The notes beneath the pieces are model-generated. The model had not been told where the DNA came from, searched no databases, and worked only from the letters and a program-made list of their open reading frames with translations. Of a stretch of 64,000 bases of DNA, positions 44,405 to 53,572 are shown one piece after another. The stretch is from Lachnospiraceae bacterium AB2028 (GTDB taxonomy: Bacteria; Bacillota; Clostridia; Lachnospirales; Lachnospiraceae): positions 62,001 through 126,000 of the forward strand of contig KK211275.1 of the NCBI GenBank assembly GCA_000621425.1, given 5' to 3'. Each line of letters starts with the position of its first letter. Position 1 is the first letter of the stretch. The translations under genes and the position numbers were made by a program.

Positions 44405-45994
44405 ATGCAAGAAAAAAGGACTGGTCTGAAAATTCTCTTTTGTGTGTTATGGGGTACAATTTTGATCTGGAGGCTGTATATTTATCTTACTTATTCTGTA
44501 AACTATACAGATGATGATCAGGCCCTTGTATGGTATGCAACTGTGCTTTTTGCACATGGGCACTTTCCGGAGCCATGTTTTTTTGGACAGGATTACGGTG
44601 TTATGCTGGAGGCTTTATTGTCGGTGCCACTGTTTTGGCTAGGATGGCCACTAAATTATGCTTTACCATTTACAACACTTGTTTTTAGTGTCCTGCCGTA
44701 TTTGATTTGCAGTTTATGGCTGTGGATAAGAAAAAAGGAAAATCGGGCAGTTATAGTAATGATTATTCCGCTATGCCTTAGCTGGCAAATGGATGTTATC
44801 TGTACTATGCCACGTTTTTTTATATGTGGATATGCTTTTGCAACACTGGGCATGATTCTGTTTTGTGATGGTACTGCAGGACCTGGCAGATCGTTTTTGG
44901 GAGCATTATTGACCAGTGTTGGCTATGTGATTAACCCGTCTGTTATAGCCTTTTTGTGCATGATATCATTATATGTTTTATTATTTTTTAAGGAACAGAA
45001 GAAAAAAATCTTACCGATGACTGGCGGCTTTGCCATAGGTGCTTTTCTGCGCTTTCTCTGTTTGTTGTTTTATAAAATTCACCCGGAAAATAAATTATAT
45101 TGGAGCATAAGCCGAGAGCTTAGTCTAAATGCTTTTAAGCTTAATATAGGCAGGGGGCCGACTTTGCTTAATGATTTTTTTGCAATTCCGAAGTGTGGTG
45201 TTGTTTTTATTCCTGTAATCATAGCTGGTATTGTTGCATATTATGGATATAAAAAGTGCTATAAAGCAATGATAATGTGGTTAGCTCTTGTTCTCGGGGT
45301 ATTATTGCTTCTATTTATGAACAAGCTGGGTGAATTCATGCCGGATAGTTTGGTATATAGTCAATCAAGGTTTTTTGTTTTTGTGGGGTATTTGCTAGCA
45401 ACGGTTTTTGTGGTTGTCAGTTTTTTTGAGGAAAGTACCGAAAAGCTGGAACAAACAAGGTATTGGGTGATTGTATTTTGTTTTGTGTGCCTGTTTTTGA
45501 CAATTTGTAGGTTTATTTTATTCAATATAAGCCTGGCTGATGAGGATAGCTATCTTTATCACGATAGTGCTACTGATCACTCAGGTTTGAGTGTTGGATT
45601 GTTGCCAGTAAAGGATTTGATGGATCAGGCTGAAATTATTAATATGTTGGCTTTGCAGAATAATGTTGTGGCAGTAGCCCTGAGAAATGGGGTTACATGT
45701 GATCCTTATACCAAAGCCGTAAGATTGCCATATAAGAGTTTGGCATATGTATGCGATTCTGTTTATTATTCTGAGCCGTATGAATTTTGTTTGCCTGTAT
45801 ATGATAGAAGAACATGGGTTTATCAGGATATGGACAAGGTTAAGACTGGTAATATGCTTCTAATCAGGTATCCGGTAAAAACTGAAGATGATGTTATGCT
45901 CGTAGAATTGAATGAACAAAGTCCAATTGACTGGTTTGCAAGCAACTTTGGGATGCATAGAAGCTGGCTGGATTATCCGGTCGGGGAGTTTTGA
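44405..45994 (+). CDS. polytopic membrane protein, possible GT-C glycosyltransferase
   Basis: This AT-rich 529-residue protein has about ten to twelve membrane helices and a C-terminal extracytoplasmic tail. The loop after the first helix holds an acidic cluster YTDDDQALVWY, then FFGQDYGVMLEALLSVPLFWLG, the style of loop 1 in GT-C enzymes that act on lipid-linked sugars. I do not recognise a named family. A TATAAT at 44335-44340 (poor -35) may be its promoter, 65 bases before ATG 44405. It is flanked by rqcH and a zinc-ribbon gene, with no link visible to either. Confidence 0.65.
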   Translation: MQEKRTGLKILFCVLWGTILIWRLYIYLTYSVNYTDDDQALVWYATVLFAHGHFPEPCFFGQDYGVMLEALLSVPLFWLGWPLNYALPFTTLVFSVLPYLICSLWLWIRKKENRAVIVMIIPLCLSWQMDVICTMPRFFICGYAFATLGMILFCDGTAGPGRSFLGALLTSVGYVINPSVIAFLCMISLYVLLFFKEQKKKILPMTGGFAIGAFLRFLCLLFYKIHPENKLYWSISRELSLNAFKLNIGRGPTLLNDFFAIPKCGVVFIPVIIAGIVAYYGYKKCYKAMIMWLALVLGVLLLLFMNKLGEFMPDSLVYSQSRFFVFVGYLLATVFVVVSFFEESTEKLEQTRYWVIVFCFVCLFLTICRFILFNISLADEDSYLYHDSATDHSGLSVGLLPVKDLMDQAEIINMLALQNNVVAVALRNGVTCDPYTKAVRLPYKSLAYVCDSVYYSEPYEFCLPVYDRRTWVYQDMDKVKTGNMLLIRYPVKTEDDVMLVELNEQSPIDWFASNFGMHRSWLDYPVGEF

Positions 45995-46013
45995 TCATCC
46001 GTTTATTTTTTAT

Positions 46014-46043
46014 TTGCGTTTGATATTTCAAAAATGCTATAAT
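46014..46043 (+). promoter_or_regulatory. Predicted promoter with extended -10
   Basis: TTGCGT (46014-46019) and TATAAT (46038-46043) are 18 bp apart, with TGC just before the -10 (extended -10 type). Transcription would start near 46050, some 39 bases before the zinc-ribbon gene. Confidence 0.7.
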
Positions 46044-46088
46044 ACAGCCGTTGTGTAAAAGCACGCACTGAGTGTTCAGGGGGCAGAT

Positions 46089-46517
46089 ATGGGGTTTGAA
46101 GAGTCTTTTACAGCGTTTACGACCGGGGTTGGTGAGAAGTTTAAGGGCAATACCGAAGTCATGAAGCTTCGCAGTCAGATCAATTCTGAGCAGAAGCAGG
46201 TTGATGAGCTTTTCAAGAATCTGGGAAGAAAGTATTACGAGATGCATAAAGAGAGTGAGGTTTGCGATCCCAGCCTGCAGGAGACTGTCGATGCCATCCG
46301 TTTCCATGAGTCAAAGATTTTTGATATGGAAAAAAGGGCGAGCGAGATAAGACAGGCAACGGATGCAGTATCACTGACTCCACAGCCCGGAACTGAATAC
46401 GGTGGGACGCCAAAAAGTACGGTTACGACAGGGCCGAACAGCTTCTGTACGAAGTGTGGTGCTCCCATAAAGCCGGAACAGGTTTTTTGTATAAAGTGCG
46501 GCAGTAAGCTGACATGA
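46089..46517 (+). CDS. coiled-coil protein with C-terminal zinc ribbon
   Basis: I recognise the architecture but no defined function. The 142-residue soluble protein begins with a helical, charged region (about 1-90: SQINSEQKQVDELFKNLGRKYYEMHK and an EKRASEIRQ helix) and a short Thr/Gly/Pro-rich linker. It ends in a rubredoxin-like double-CxxC zinc ribbon, CTKCGAPIKPEQVFCIKCGSKL. Similar small proteins are widespread in Clostridia. It has its own promoter, GGGGG just upstream, and no partner gene. Confidence 0.8.
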   Translation: MGFEESFTAFTTGVGEKFKGNTEVMKLRSQINSEQKQVDELFKNLGRKYYEMHKESEVCDPSLQETVDAIRFHESKIFDMEKRASEIRQATDAVSLTPQPGTEYGGTPKSTVTTGPNSFCTKCGAPIKPEQVFCIKCGSKLT

Positions 46518-46552
46518 AATAAATTTTAAGTTACTAACGGAGGAAGAAAACA

Positions 46553-47749
46553 ATGGCATTGACATTATCAAAGAGATCAGAGCAGGTAAAGCCTTCATCT
46601 ACGCTGGCTATTACCGCAAAAGCCAAGGAGCTTAAGGCTCAGGGCAGGGATGTAGTGGGTTTCGGCGCAGGTGAGCCGGATTTTGCAACACCTAAAAATA
46701 TCTGTGATGCTGCCATTAAGGCCATTAATGATGGTTTTACAAAATATACTCCGGCTGCAGGAACAAATGAGCTTAAGGAAGCTATATGCAAAAAGTTTGA
46801 AACATTCAATCATCTGCATTATGAGCCGAATCAGATAATAATATCTAACGGCGGAAAGCACGCACTTACAAATATTTTTGATGCACTGCTTAATCCCGGC
46901 GATGAGGTTATCATTCCGGCTCCGTATTGGCTCAGTTACCCTGAGATGGTAAAGCTTTCGGATGGCGTTCCCGTAATTGTTTACAGCACAAAAGAGCAGG
47001 GCTATAAAGTGAGTGCGGAGCAGATTGCAGCAGCTGTTACGGATAAGACCAAGGCACTGGTACTCAATACGCCTAATAATCCTACCGGTATGGTATACAG
47101 CAAGGCTGATCTGGAGGCCATTGCAAAGATTGCTATTGAGAAAGATTTCTATATTGTTGCTGATGAGATGTATGAGGCTCTTATCTATACAGGTGAAGAG
47201 CATGTAAGTATTGCATCTCTTGGAAAAGATATCTATGACCGTACCATTACTTGTAGCGGACTTTCAAAGAGCTATGCCATGACAGGATGGAGAGTAGGTT
47301 ATGCAGGAGCTCCCTTGGAAATAACCAAGAGAATGAGCGCTATGCAGTCACATGCTACCAGCAATGTAAACTCAATTGCACAGAAGGCTGCAGTTGAGGC
47401 ACTTACAGGTCCTACTGATGAGATGGTAGCAATGAAGGCAGAGTTTGATCGCCGCAGGAAGTATATGTATGAGAGGCTTACAGCAATGCCTTTGTGTGAG
47501 TGCCTTGAGCCTGAGGGCGCTTTCTATGCATTCATAGACTTCAACGAGGCTTGTGAAAAGTCTTATAAGGGAGAAAAAATCGGCAGTGGTGCCAGGATGG
47601 CAGAGATACTGCTTAATGATTTCGATACAGCGGTAGTTCCTTGTGCAGATTTTGGATATCCTAATCACGTAAGGCTTTCTTATGCTATCAGCATGGAGCA
47701 GATAGAGAAGGGGCTGGATAGGATCGAGAAGTTTTTGAAGAGTCTGTGA
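46553..47749 (+). CDS. pyridoxal-phosphate aminotransferase, aspartate aminotransferase type
   Basis: This 398-residue class I aminotransferase transfers amino groups between aspartate (or aromatic amino acids) and 2-oxoglutarate. The PLP lysine is K239 in SGLSKSYAMTGWRVGY. GAGEPDFATP (near residue 38), NTPNNPTGMVYS and RLSYAISMEQIEKGLDRI are typical of the Igamma subgroup. GGAGGAAG before ATG 46553 is a strong ribosome site. It lies 35 bases after the zinc-ribbon gene and is closed by a clear terminator. Exact substrate preference is not decidable from sequence. Confidence 0.93.
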   Translation: MALTLSKRSEQVKPSSTLAITAKAKELKAQGRDVVGFGAGEPDFATPKNICDAAIKAINDGFTKYTPAAGTNELKEAICKKFETFNHLHYEPNQIIISNGGKHALTNIFDALLNPGDEVIIPAPYWLSYPEMVKLSDGVPVIVYSTKEQGYKVSAEQIAAAVTDKTKALVLNTPNNPTGMVYSKADLEAIAKIAIEKDFYIVADEMYEALIYTGEEHVSIASLGKDIYDRTITCSGLSKSYAMTGWRVGYAGAPLEITKRMSAMQSHATSNVNSIAQKAAVEALTGPTDEMVAMKAEFDRRRKYMYERLTAMPLCECLEPEGAFYAFIDFNEACEKSYKGEKIGSGARMAEILLNDFDTAVVPCADFGYPNHVRLSYAISMEQIEKGLDRIEKFLKSL

Positions 47750-47797
47750 TAAATAACTATGCGGACAGAGTAAATTGTCAGATAAATATGAAATTTT

Positions 47798-47829
47798 AAA
47801 ACACCCGACATTTGTATGTCGGGTGTTTT
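47798..47829 (+). terminator. Rho-independent terminator after the aminotransferase gene
   Basis: AAAACACCCGACA (47798-47810) and TGTCGGGTGTTTT (47817-47829) form a perfect 13-bp stem with a 6-nt loop. The A and T tracts at its ends make it potentially bidirectional. Confidence 0.92.
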
Positions 47830-47859
47830 GCAAAGTAAGTAAAATGAAGAGAGGTTTCT

Positions 47860-48438
47860 ATGGAACAAGGTCACGAGATATTCCATCAGGATGAACTGGA
47901 AAATATGCGTACAGAGCGGCTGGAAAGGGTGGAGATAGCTAAGGGGACTATAATCACATATTGCCACGATAAGATAAAAGTTCCAAATGGTCATATATGC
48001 GAGTATGATTTCATAAAGCATCAGGGAGCAGCTGCGATTCTTCCTGTGCTGGATGATGGGCGACTTCTGCTTGTAAGACAGTATAGGAACGCACTGGACC
48101 GGTTTACTCTGGAAATCCCCGCAGGAGGACTTGATGGTCCGGATGAGCCTACGATGGACGCTGCAGTCAGGGAGCTAGAGGAGGAGACCGGATACACCTC
48201 GGATAAGGTATCCTTTCTCATTTCGACCTATCCCACAGTGGCTTACGGAAATGAGAAGATAGATATTTATCTGGCAGAAGAGTTAAAAAAAGGCGAAAGA
48301 AGGCTTGATGAAGATGAATTTATCAATGTGGAAGCCTGGAGTATGGAGGATATTTCGGAGTTGATCTTCGCGGGAAAACTTCAGGATTCCAAAACTATAG
48401 CGGCGGTAATGGCATATAGTTACAAAAAAAGAACCTGA
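47860..48438 (+). CDS. Nudix hydrolase, ADP-ribose pyrophosphatase type
   Basis: The 192-residue protein probably hydrolyses ADP-ribose to AMP and ribose 5-phosphate. The Nudix box spans residues 90-112 (G, five residues, E, seven residues, REL-E-EE-TGY), a full match to the consensus. The segment before it, VRQYRNALDRFTLEIPAGGLD, is typical of the ADP-ribose branch, where EIPAG marks the box. GAGAGG precedes ATG 47860. It follows a terminator, so it must have its own promoter, though I see no clear one in the 30 bases before the start. Confidence 0.92.
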   Translation: MEQGHEIFHQDELENMRTERLERVEIAKGTIITYCHDKIKVPNGHICEYDFIKHQGAAAILPVLDDGRLLLVRQYRNALDRFTLEIPAGGLDGPDEPTMDAAVRELEEETGYTSDKVSFLISTYPTVAYGNEKIDIYLAEELKKGERRLDEDEFINVEAWSMEDISELIFAGKLQDSKTIAAVMAYSYKKRT

Positions 48439-48736
48439 GCACACTTGAAATTTGTGAAAAATGCCAAAGAAGGGGTGAAAAAACTGCTTTTTTGACCTTT
48501 TTGGTCAAAGGAAAATTTAATTTTTTTCAATATGTGGTGTACATAAAAATATTATTTCCGAGATATTGTGTTAACCGAAAAAATGCCTTTTTTTTGCTTA
48601 AAAAACCCTTGAAAAACGGTTTGATTTTGGAAAAAATCGTCTTTATAATGAACCATGAACGAAAAAATAATGCTTGAAAAATAAAGCCTAAACGGGTTTA
48701 CGAAAAGAGCAAAAAAAGACAGGACGGTAACATAAG
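48439..48736 (+). other. 298-bp AT-rich intergenic region upstream of xerD
   Basis: No ORF here looks real. The region is full of A and T runs. It includes a small hairpin TTTGACC/GGTCAAA near 48492-48510, which may end the Nudix transcript, and the xerD promoter listed separately. The 5' half (48439-48490) shows nothing I can name. Confidence 0.5.
48621..48649 (+). promoter_or_regulatory. Predicted sigmaA promoter of xerD
   Basis: TTGATT (48621-48626) and TATAAT (48644-48649) have the ideal 17-bp spacing. Transcription would start near 48656, giving a leader of about 80 nt before xerD. Confidence 0.8.
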
Positions 48737-49627
48737 ATGACAGTAGAAAGTATTTTGGATGAGTTCATAAGCTACATGGGGGAAGTAAAGAAGACCTCCA
48801 GCAACACAGAAATGTCGTACAAGAGAGATCTGCATAAGTTCAGTGCATATCTTTCCGCTCATGGCATTGATGATGTTACTGATGTAACGCTTACGACACT
48901 TCAGGGTTATGTGCTTGATATGGAAAAGAACCACTTTGCGGCTGCAACTGTTTCAAGGAACATTGCTTCCATTAAAGCATTCTACCATTTCCTTTTCCGT
49001 AATCATTATATTCAGGATGATCCTTCAGACGGACTGAAGGCACCTCATATTGAAAAGAAGATACCGGAAATACTTACTACAGATGAGGTAAACCGTCTTC
49101 TTGACCAGCCCAGAGGCAGTGCCCCCAAGGACCTTAGGGACAGAGCTATGCTGGAGCTTCTTTATGCTACCGGCATCAGGGTTTCCGAGCTGATTAATCT
49201 CAAGGTTACAGACGTAAACCTTCAGGTATGTTATATAATGTGCAGGGATGCAAGAAAGGAAAGGGTAATACCTTTCGGCGCTCCCGCAAAGCGTGCACTT
49301 ACGGATTATCTTAAGAATGCAAGGCCTGTAATGGTGGCTGATCAGGATTGTGATGTACTGTTCACTAACTGCTCGGGACAGCCTATGAGCCGTCAGGGAT
49401 TCTGGAAACTTGTGAAGTATTACGCAAAGAAGGCCGGCATTACATCTGACATAACACCGCATACACTGCGTCATTCATTTGCTGCGCATCTTGTTGAAAA
49501 CGGTGCAGATCTTCGCAGCGTACAGGAAATGCTTGGACATTCGGATATATCTACCACACAGGTATATGCAAATATGTCCCAGAACAAGCTCAGGGAGGTT
49601 TATGCCAAGAATTTTCCCAGGGGATGA
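48737..49627 (+). CDS. xerD: site-specific tyrosine recombinase XerD
   Basis: XerD works with XerC or alone at dif to resolve chromosome dimers. The 296-residue protein has the SAM-like N-terminal domain and the catalytic residues R148 (ATGIRVSEL), H242 and R245 (HTLRHSF), H268 (LGHSD) and the nucleophile Y277 (TQVYAN). Length and the VENGADLRSVQEMLGHSDISTTQVY segment fit a chromosomal XerD better than a phage or transposon integrase; no mobile-element genes adjoin it. The start is ATG 48737 with AGGA at 48721-48724, a long spacing. Confidence 0.93.
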   Translation: MTVESILDEFISYMGEVKKTSSNTEMSYKRDLHKFSAYLSAHGIDDVTDVTLTTLQGYVLDMEKNHFAAATVSRNIASIKAFYHFLFRNHYIQDDPSDGLKAPHIEKKIPEILTTDEVNRLLDQPRGSAPKDLRDRAMLELLYATGIRVSELINLKVTDVNLQVCYIMCRDARKERVIPFGAPAKRALTDYLKNARPVMVADQDCDVLFTNCSGQPMSRQGFWKLVKYYAKKAGITSDITPHTLRHSFAAHLVENGADLRSVQEMLGHSDISTTQVYANMSQNKLREVYAKNFPRG

Positions 49628-49652
49628 TTGGGATTGCTGAATATTAATAACT

Positions 49653-49678
49653 AAAGGCGGTGTACCCCGCCTTTTTTT
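49653..49678 (+). terminator. Rho-independent terminator after xerD
   Basis: AAAGGCGG (49653-49660) pairs with CCGCCTTT (49667-49674) around a 6-nt loop, and the T-run continues to 49678. Confidence 0.92.
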
Positions 49679-49703
49679 GTAGAAAGATGTACTCATATTT
49701 TGA

Positions 49704-49714
49704 TATAATATAAT
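49704..49714 (+). promoter_or_regulatory. Overlapping -10 boxes upstream of the barstar-like gene
   Basis: Two TATAAT hexamers overlap by one base (49704-49709 and 49709-49714). Neither has a good -35 box at the right distance. They lie 56 bases before the barstar-like gene and directly after the xerD terminator. Confidence 0.5.
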
Positions 49715-49769
49715 AGTTTACGGTGGGTTTTAATAGCCATATTTTGTAAAAAAAAAGAGGGACAGCTCT

Positions 49770-50036
49770 ATGAAACACACTATTTCGCTTGCTAAGATGT
49801 ACAATCCGGATGATTTTTATGACCAGTTGGAAAAATATGTTGAAATACCGCCTTATTTCGATAGAAATCTGGATGGACTACGTGATGTGTTTAAAATGAT
49901 AAATGAACATACGGAGATATTATTTACGGATACTGCAGAGGCGGAAGTGATGATGAGCAAGTATATGAAGAATCTAAGGAAAACATGTGCGGTAGCTTGC
50001 GCGGAAAATGATAAGTTGAGCATAGGTTTTGAGTAA
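49770..50036 (+). CDS. barstar-family protein (orphan RNase inhibitor)
   Basis: The 88-residue acidic protein resembles barstar, the tight inhibitor of barnase. The matching segment is IPPYFDRNLDGLRDVF, which aligns with the YYGxNLDALWD helix of the family, and the flanking order (short strand, helix, strand, helix, strand) fits. No barnase, colicin-type or polymorphic toxin gene is adjacent. The next gene, 15 bases away, is an AT-rich membrane protein, so this may be a lone immunity gene or a divergent regulator. GAGGGAC provides a ribosome site. Confidence 0.75.
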   Translation: MKHTISLAKMYNPDDFYDQLEKYVEIPPYFDRNLDGLRDVFKMINEHTEILFTDTAEAEVMMSKYMKNLRKTCAVACAENDKLSIGFE

Positions 50037-50051
50037 CGACACAACAATAAT

Positions 50052-51707
50052 ATGCAAAGAAGCGAGAAATATTTTGCTTGTTTGGAGGCTGCATTTTTGA
50101 ACAAGTTAGTGGGTACTATGTTGTATAGTGTTGATTTTAAGAGAAAAATTGTTTTCTCTTTGTTTTTATCTTTATTTTTGTCAGTGTTTTCCGTTTTAGG
50201 GTTCCAGCTCGAAGATAAACATATTCTTACATTTTGTTTTTCTGCTATTATTATATTTTGCAGTTATTATGTATTATATTTAATTCTTGTCTATTTTTTG
50301 TTCTGTATATTTGATCGTTATTCGGCTAAAGAGAAAGCTATAGGAATTAAAGAGTGGTATTTGATTTTGATTTCTTTTGTGATTTTTTTTGGGGGGTATT
50401 TTATCATCCTTTTGGGAGTTTTTCCGGGGATTTTTGCATTTGATTCACAAACACAATTTTTAATGTATGAGAATAAGATGATTTCTGCGCATCATCCCGT
50501 ATTACATACTTTGATTATGGGATATATCATTGATGGTTATTCAATTAGGAATAACTATAATTTGGGAGCATTCTTCTATTCTTTGTTTCAAATAGTGGTG
50601 ATGTCTTTGGGGTTTTCGGTGGTTTCTTTTTATGTATATAAAAAAACTAAGAATTATATAATATGGATTATTTCCGTCATTTTTTATGTTTTTTTTCCAC
50701 CAATACAGCTTCAAGTATTATCCGCAACTAAAGACAGTATCTTTTTAGCGTTCATGCTGGTTACTATGGTTCTATCATTAGTAATGATAGAGTATAGTAA
50801 ATTGTTCTATTCAAAAAAATATTTGCCTTTTTTTTGGATTATATCATTTGTTTTAATGACGATATTTAGAAATAATTGTATTTATGCAATTATTTTTCTT
50901 CTTGTAGGTTTAATATTGGCAGAAAAAGAGCATAAAAAAGAGAAGTTGATTATTTTTACGGTATCAGTCCTTGTAATACTATCGTATAATTCCATTTTTG
51001 TTCCTTTGGTTACATATAAAGGTGTTGATGATAGAGAAAAACTATCTGTCCCGGTTCAACAGCTGAATAGAATATATAATTCTTCAAATGCTAATATTAG
51101 TGAAGATGAAAGGATAATAATTGAAAATGTTCTTGGAGAGGGTATAAATCATTACTGTCCTAAAATCTCGGATTATTCTAAGAAGTATATGAATATTGAT
51201 TATTGTAATGAAAATAAAAAAGATGTTGTTAAAACTTATTTTAGCGTTATTATGAAGAATCCTAAAATTGCAGTGGAATCTTTTCTTGATAATACATATG
51301 GTTTTTGGTATCCGTATGCAACACTTGCTTTATATCCGGACGGACAGGAAGGTTATTGGCCTGTCAAATGCTGGGAACCATGGCATTTCGATTCGAAAAT
51401 CCCTCTCGTGCTTGAATATTATAAGATATTTGAAGATTCGGATTATCTTATGCATAACCCTATTTATAAGACTTTTTTTAATCCAGGGTCCTATTTTTAC
51501 TTGTTCCTGATTATGTTTGGTTATTCATTGTATAAAAAAAATAGAGCTTATAATGTTATTTATTTTTTTACGTTTATGCTGTTTGCCACATACTTATTGG
51601 GGCCTGTTGCTTTAGTCAGGTATGCTATTTATTTTTACGCTTTTGTACCACTATATTTCACGATGATAGAAAACAATCAGTTTAGAATGAAAGAGGTAAA
51701 CACATGA
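50052..51707 (+). CDS. polytopic membrane protein, possibly DUF6020-like
   Basis: This is a 551-residue, very AT-rich protein with about ten to twelve helices. The segment [36 protein letters not shown] recalls the DUF6020 pattern of a PG-x-x-x-x-DS motif followed by HHP, seen in membrane proteins linked to surface polysaccharides; I offer this from memory with moderate certainty. An alternative start is ATG 50118, which removes 22 hydrophilic residues. The stop codon overlaps the lepA start (ATGA), so this foreign-looking gene is translationally coupled to a universal housekeeping gene. Confidence 0.7.
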   Translation: MQRSEKYFACLEAAFLNKLVGTMLYSVDFKRKIVFSLFLSLFLSVFSVLGFQLEDKHILTFCFSAIIIFCSYYVLYLILVYFLFCIFDRYSAKEKAIGIKEWYLILISFVIFFGGYFIILLGVFPGIFAFDSQTQFLMYENKMISAHHPVLHTLIMGYIIDGYSIRNNYNLGAFFYSLFQIVVMSLGFSVVSFYVYKKTKNYIIWIISVIFYVFFPPIQLQVLSATKDSIFLAFMLVTMVLSLVMIEYSKLFYSKKYLPFFWIISFVLMTIFRNNCIYAIIFLLVGLILAEKEHKKEKLIIFTVSVLVILSYNSIFVPLVTYKGVDDREKLSVPVQQLNRIYNSSNANISEDERIIIENVLGEGINHYCPKISDYSKKYMNIDYCNENKKDVVKTYFSVIMKNPKIAVESFLDNTYGFWYPYATLALYPDGQEGYWPVKCWEPWHFDSKIPLVLEYYKIFEDSDYLMHNPIYKTFFNPGSYFYLFLIMFGYSLYKKNRAYNVIYFFTFMLFATYLLGPVALVRYAIYFYAFVPLYFTMIENNQFRMKEVNT

Positions 51708-53518
51708 CAGATCAGTCACATATAAGAAATTTTTGCATAATAGCACATATTGATCACGGCAAGTCCACACTGGCTGACCGTATCATAGAGAAGACCGGGC
51801 TCCTTACAGAGCGCGAGATGCAGGATCAGGTCCTTGACAATATGGACCTGGAGCGTGAGCGTGGTATAACCATCAAGGCTCAGGCTGTGCGTACTGTTTA
51901 TAAGGCTAAAAACGGTGAGGAATACATTCTGAACCTTATAGATACCCCGGGACATGTGGATTTTAACTACGAAGTGAGCCGTGCTCTGGCAGCCTGTGAC
52001 GGTGCTGTGCTTGTGGTGGATGCGGCCCAGGGAATAGAAGCCCAGACGCTTGCAAATGTCTATATGGCACTTGAACATGACCTGGAGGTCTTTCCTGTGA
52101 TCAACAAGATCGACCTACCCAGTGCGGAACCTGAACGAGTGAAGCAGGAAATAGAGGATGTAATAGGTTTGGAAGCTATGGATGCTCCTGAGATATCAGC
52201 TAAGTCAGGTCTTAATGTAGAGGATGTACTGGAAGCTATCGTAGAAAAGATTCCAGCACCCCAGGGCGAGGCTTCGAAACCGCTGCAGGCGCTTATATTT
52301 GATTCAGTATATGATTCCTACAAGGGAGTCATAGTATTTATGCGCGTTTTTGAGGGCAGTATAAGAAAAGGCAGTAAAGTAAAGATGATGGCTACCGGAG
52401 CAACGGCAGAAGTAGTGGAAGTGGGAACTTTCGGTGCAGGTCGCTTTATCCCTTGCGATGAGCTTTCTGCAGGAATGGTTGGATATCTTACAGCCTCAAT
52501 AAAGAATGTCAGGGATACTGCAGTGGGTGATACCGTGACGGAAGCGGATAATCCCTGTGAAAAACCCCTGCCCGGATATAAGAAGGCGCAGTCAATGGTT
52601 TATTGCGGTCTGTATCCTGCGGATGGCGCCAAGTATCAGGAACTTAAGGATGCTTTGGAAAAGCTGCAGCTTAATGATGCTGCGCTTAACTATGAGCCGG
52701 AGACTTCCGTTGCTTTGGGCTTTGGTTTCAGATGCGGATTCTTAGGTCTGCTTCATCTTGATGTTATTCAGGAGAGACTTGAGCGTGAGTATGACCTGGA
52801 TTTAGTTACTACTGCACCCGGTGTTATATATAAGGTTTATAAGACAAACGGCGAAATGATAGAGCTGACCAATCCTTCCAATCTGCCTGATCCGTCAGAA
52901 ATCGACCACATGGAGGAACCTATCGTAAAAGCTGAGATAATCGTTACCAAGGATTTTATCGGTTCCATAATGGAGCTTTGTCAGGAACGGCGTGGCGTAT
53001 ATCAGTCAATTGAATATATCGAGGCTGACCGAGCTGTACTTAAGTATGACCTGCCCTTAAATGAGATCATTTATGATTTCTTTGATGCTTTGAAGAGCCG
53101 TTCGAGAGGGTATGCATCCTTCGATTACGAGCTGAAAGGGTATGAGAATTCCAAGCTTGTGAAACTGGATATCCTGATAAACAGGGAGGAAGTCGATGCA
53201 CTGTCCTTCATAGTCCATGCGGATTCTGCGTATGAACGGGGCAGGCGTATGTGCGAGAGACTTAAGGATGAGATACCCAGGCATCTTTTTGAGATTCCTA
53301 TACAGGCGGCGGTAGGCGGAAAAATAATAGCCAGAGAGACCGTGAAGGCCATGCGTAAGGATGTATTGGCCAAGTGCTACGGCGGTGATATTACCCGAAA
53401 GAAAAAACTCCTTGAAAAGCAGAAGGAAGGCAAGAAGCGCATGAGGCAGATTGGCAATGTGGAGATTCCACAGAGTGCATTTATGAGTGTGTTGAAGCTG
53501 GATGAGGATAAGAAGTAA
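51704..53518 (+). CDS. lepA: elongation factor 4 (LepA)
   Basis: LepA is a ribosome-bound translational GTPase thought to help initiation and 30S biogenesis. The 604-residue protein has G1 AHIDHGKST near residue 14, G3 [17 protein letters not shown]4 [13 protein letters not shown] and the LepA-specific C-terminal domain ([25 protein letters not shown]). AGAGGT at 51690-51695 is its ribosome site, lying within the last codons of the gene upstream. No hemN or hrcA, which often follow lepA, is present; large membrane proteins follow instead. Confidence 0.97.
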   Translation: MTDQSHIRNFCIIAHIDHGKSTLADRIIEKTGLLTEREMQDQVLDNMDLERERGITIKAQAVRTVYKAKNGEEYILNLIDTPGHVDFNYEVSRALAACDGAVLVVDAAQGIEAQTLANVYMALEHDLEVFPVINKIDLPSAEPERVKQEIEDVIGLEAMDAPEISAKSGLNVEDVLEAIVEKIPAPQGEASKPLQALIFDSVYDSYKGVIVFMRVFEGSIRKGSKVKMMATGATAEVVEVGTFGAGRFIPCDELSAGMVGYLTASIKNVRDTAVGDTVTEADNPCEKPLPGYKKAQSMVYCGLYPADGAKYQELKDALEKLQLNDAALNYEPETSVALGFGFRCGFLGLLHLDVIQERLEREYDLDLVTTAPGVIYKVYKTNGEMIELTNPSNLPDPSEIDHMEEPIVKAEIIVTKDFIGSIMELCQERRGVYQSIEYIEADRAVLKYDLPLNEIIYDFFDALKSRSRGYASFDYELKGYENSKLVKLDILINREEVDALSFIVHADSAYERGRRMCERLKDEIPRHLFEIPIQAAVGGKIIARETVKAMRKDVLAKCYGGDITRKKKLLEKQKEGKKRMRQIGNVEIPQSAFMSVLKLDEDKK

Positions 53519-53572
53519 TAATGCTGAAAGCTGAGATTAATGATGATTTTTGCATTGATAGGTAAAAGATTA

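Noticed and set aside
48492-48677. 61-codon + strand frame upstream of xerD
   Set aside because: It starts with TTG, lacks a ribosome site, is made of A/T-run codons and overlaps the xerD promoter. It reads as non-coding sequence.
48737-49627. Integrase of a mobile element
   Set aside because: Length, motif spacing and lack of neighbouring mobile genes or att-like repeats fit the chromosomal XerD.
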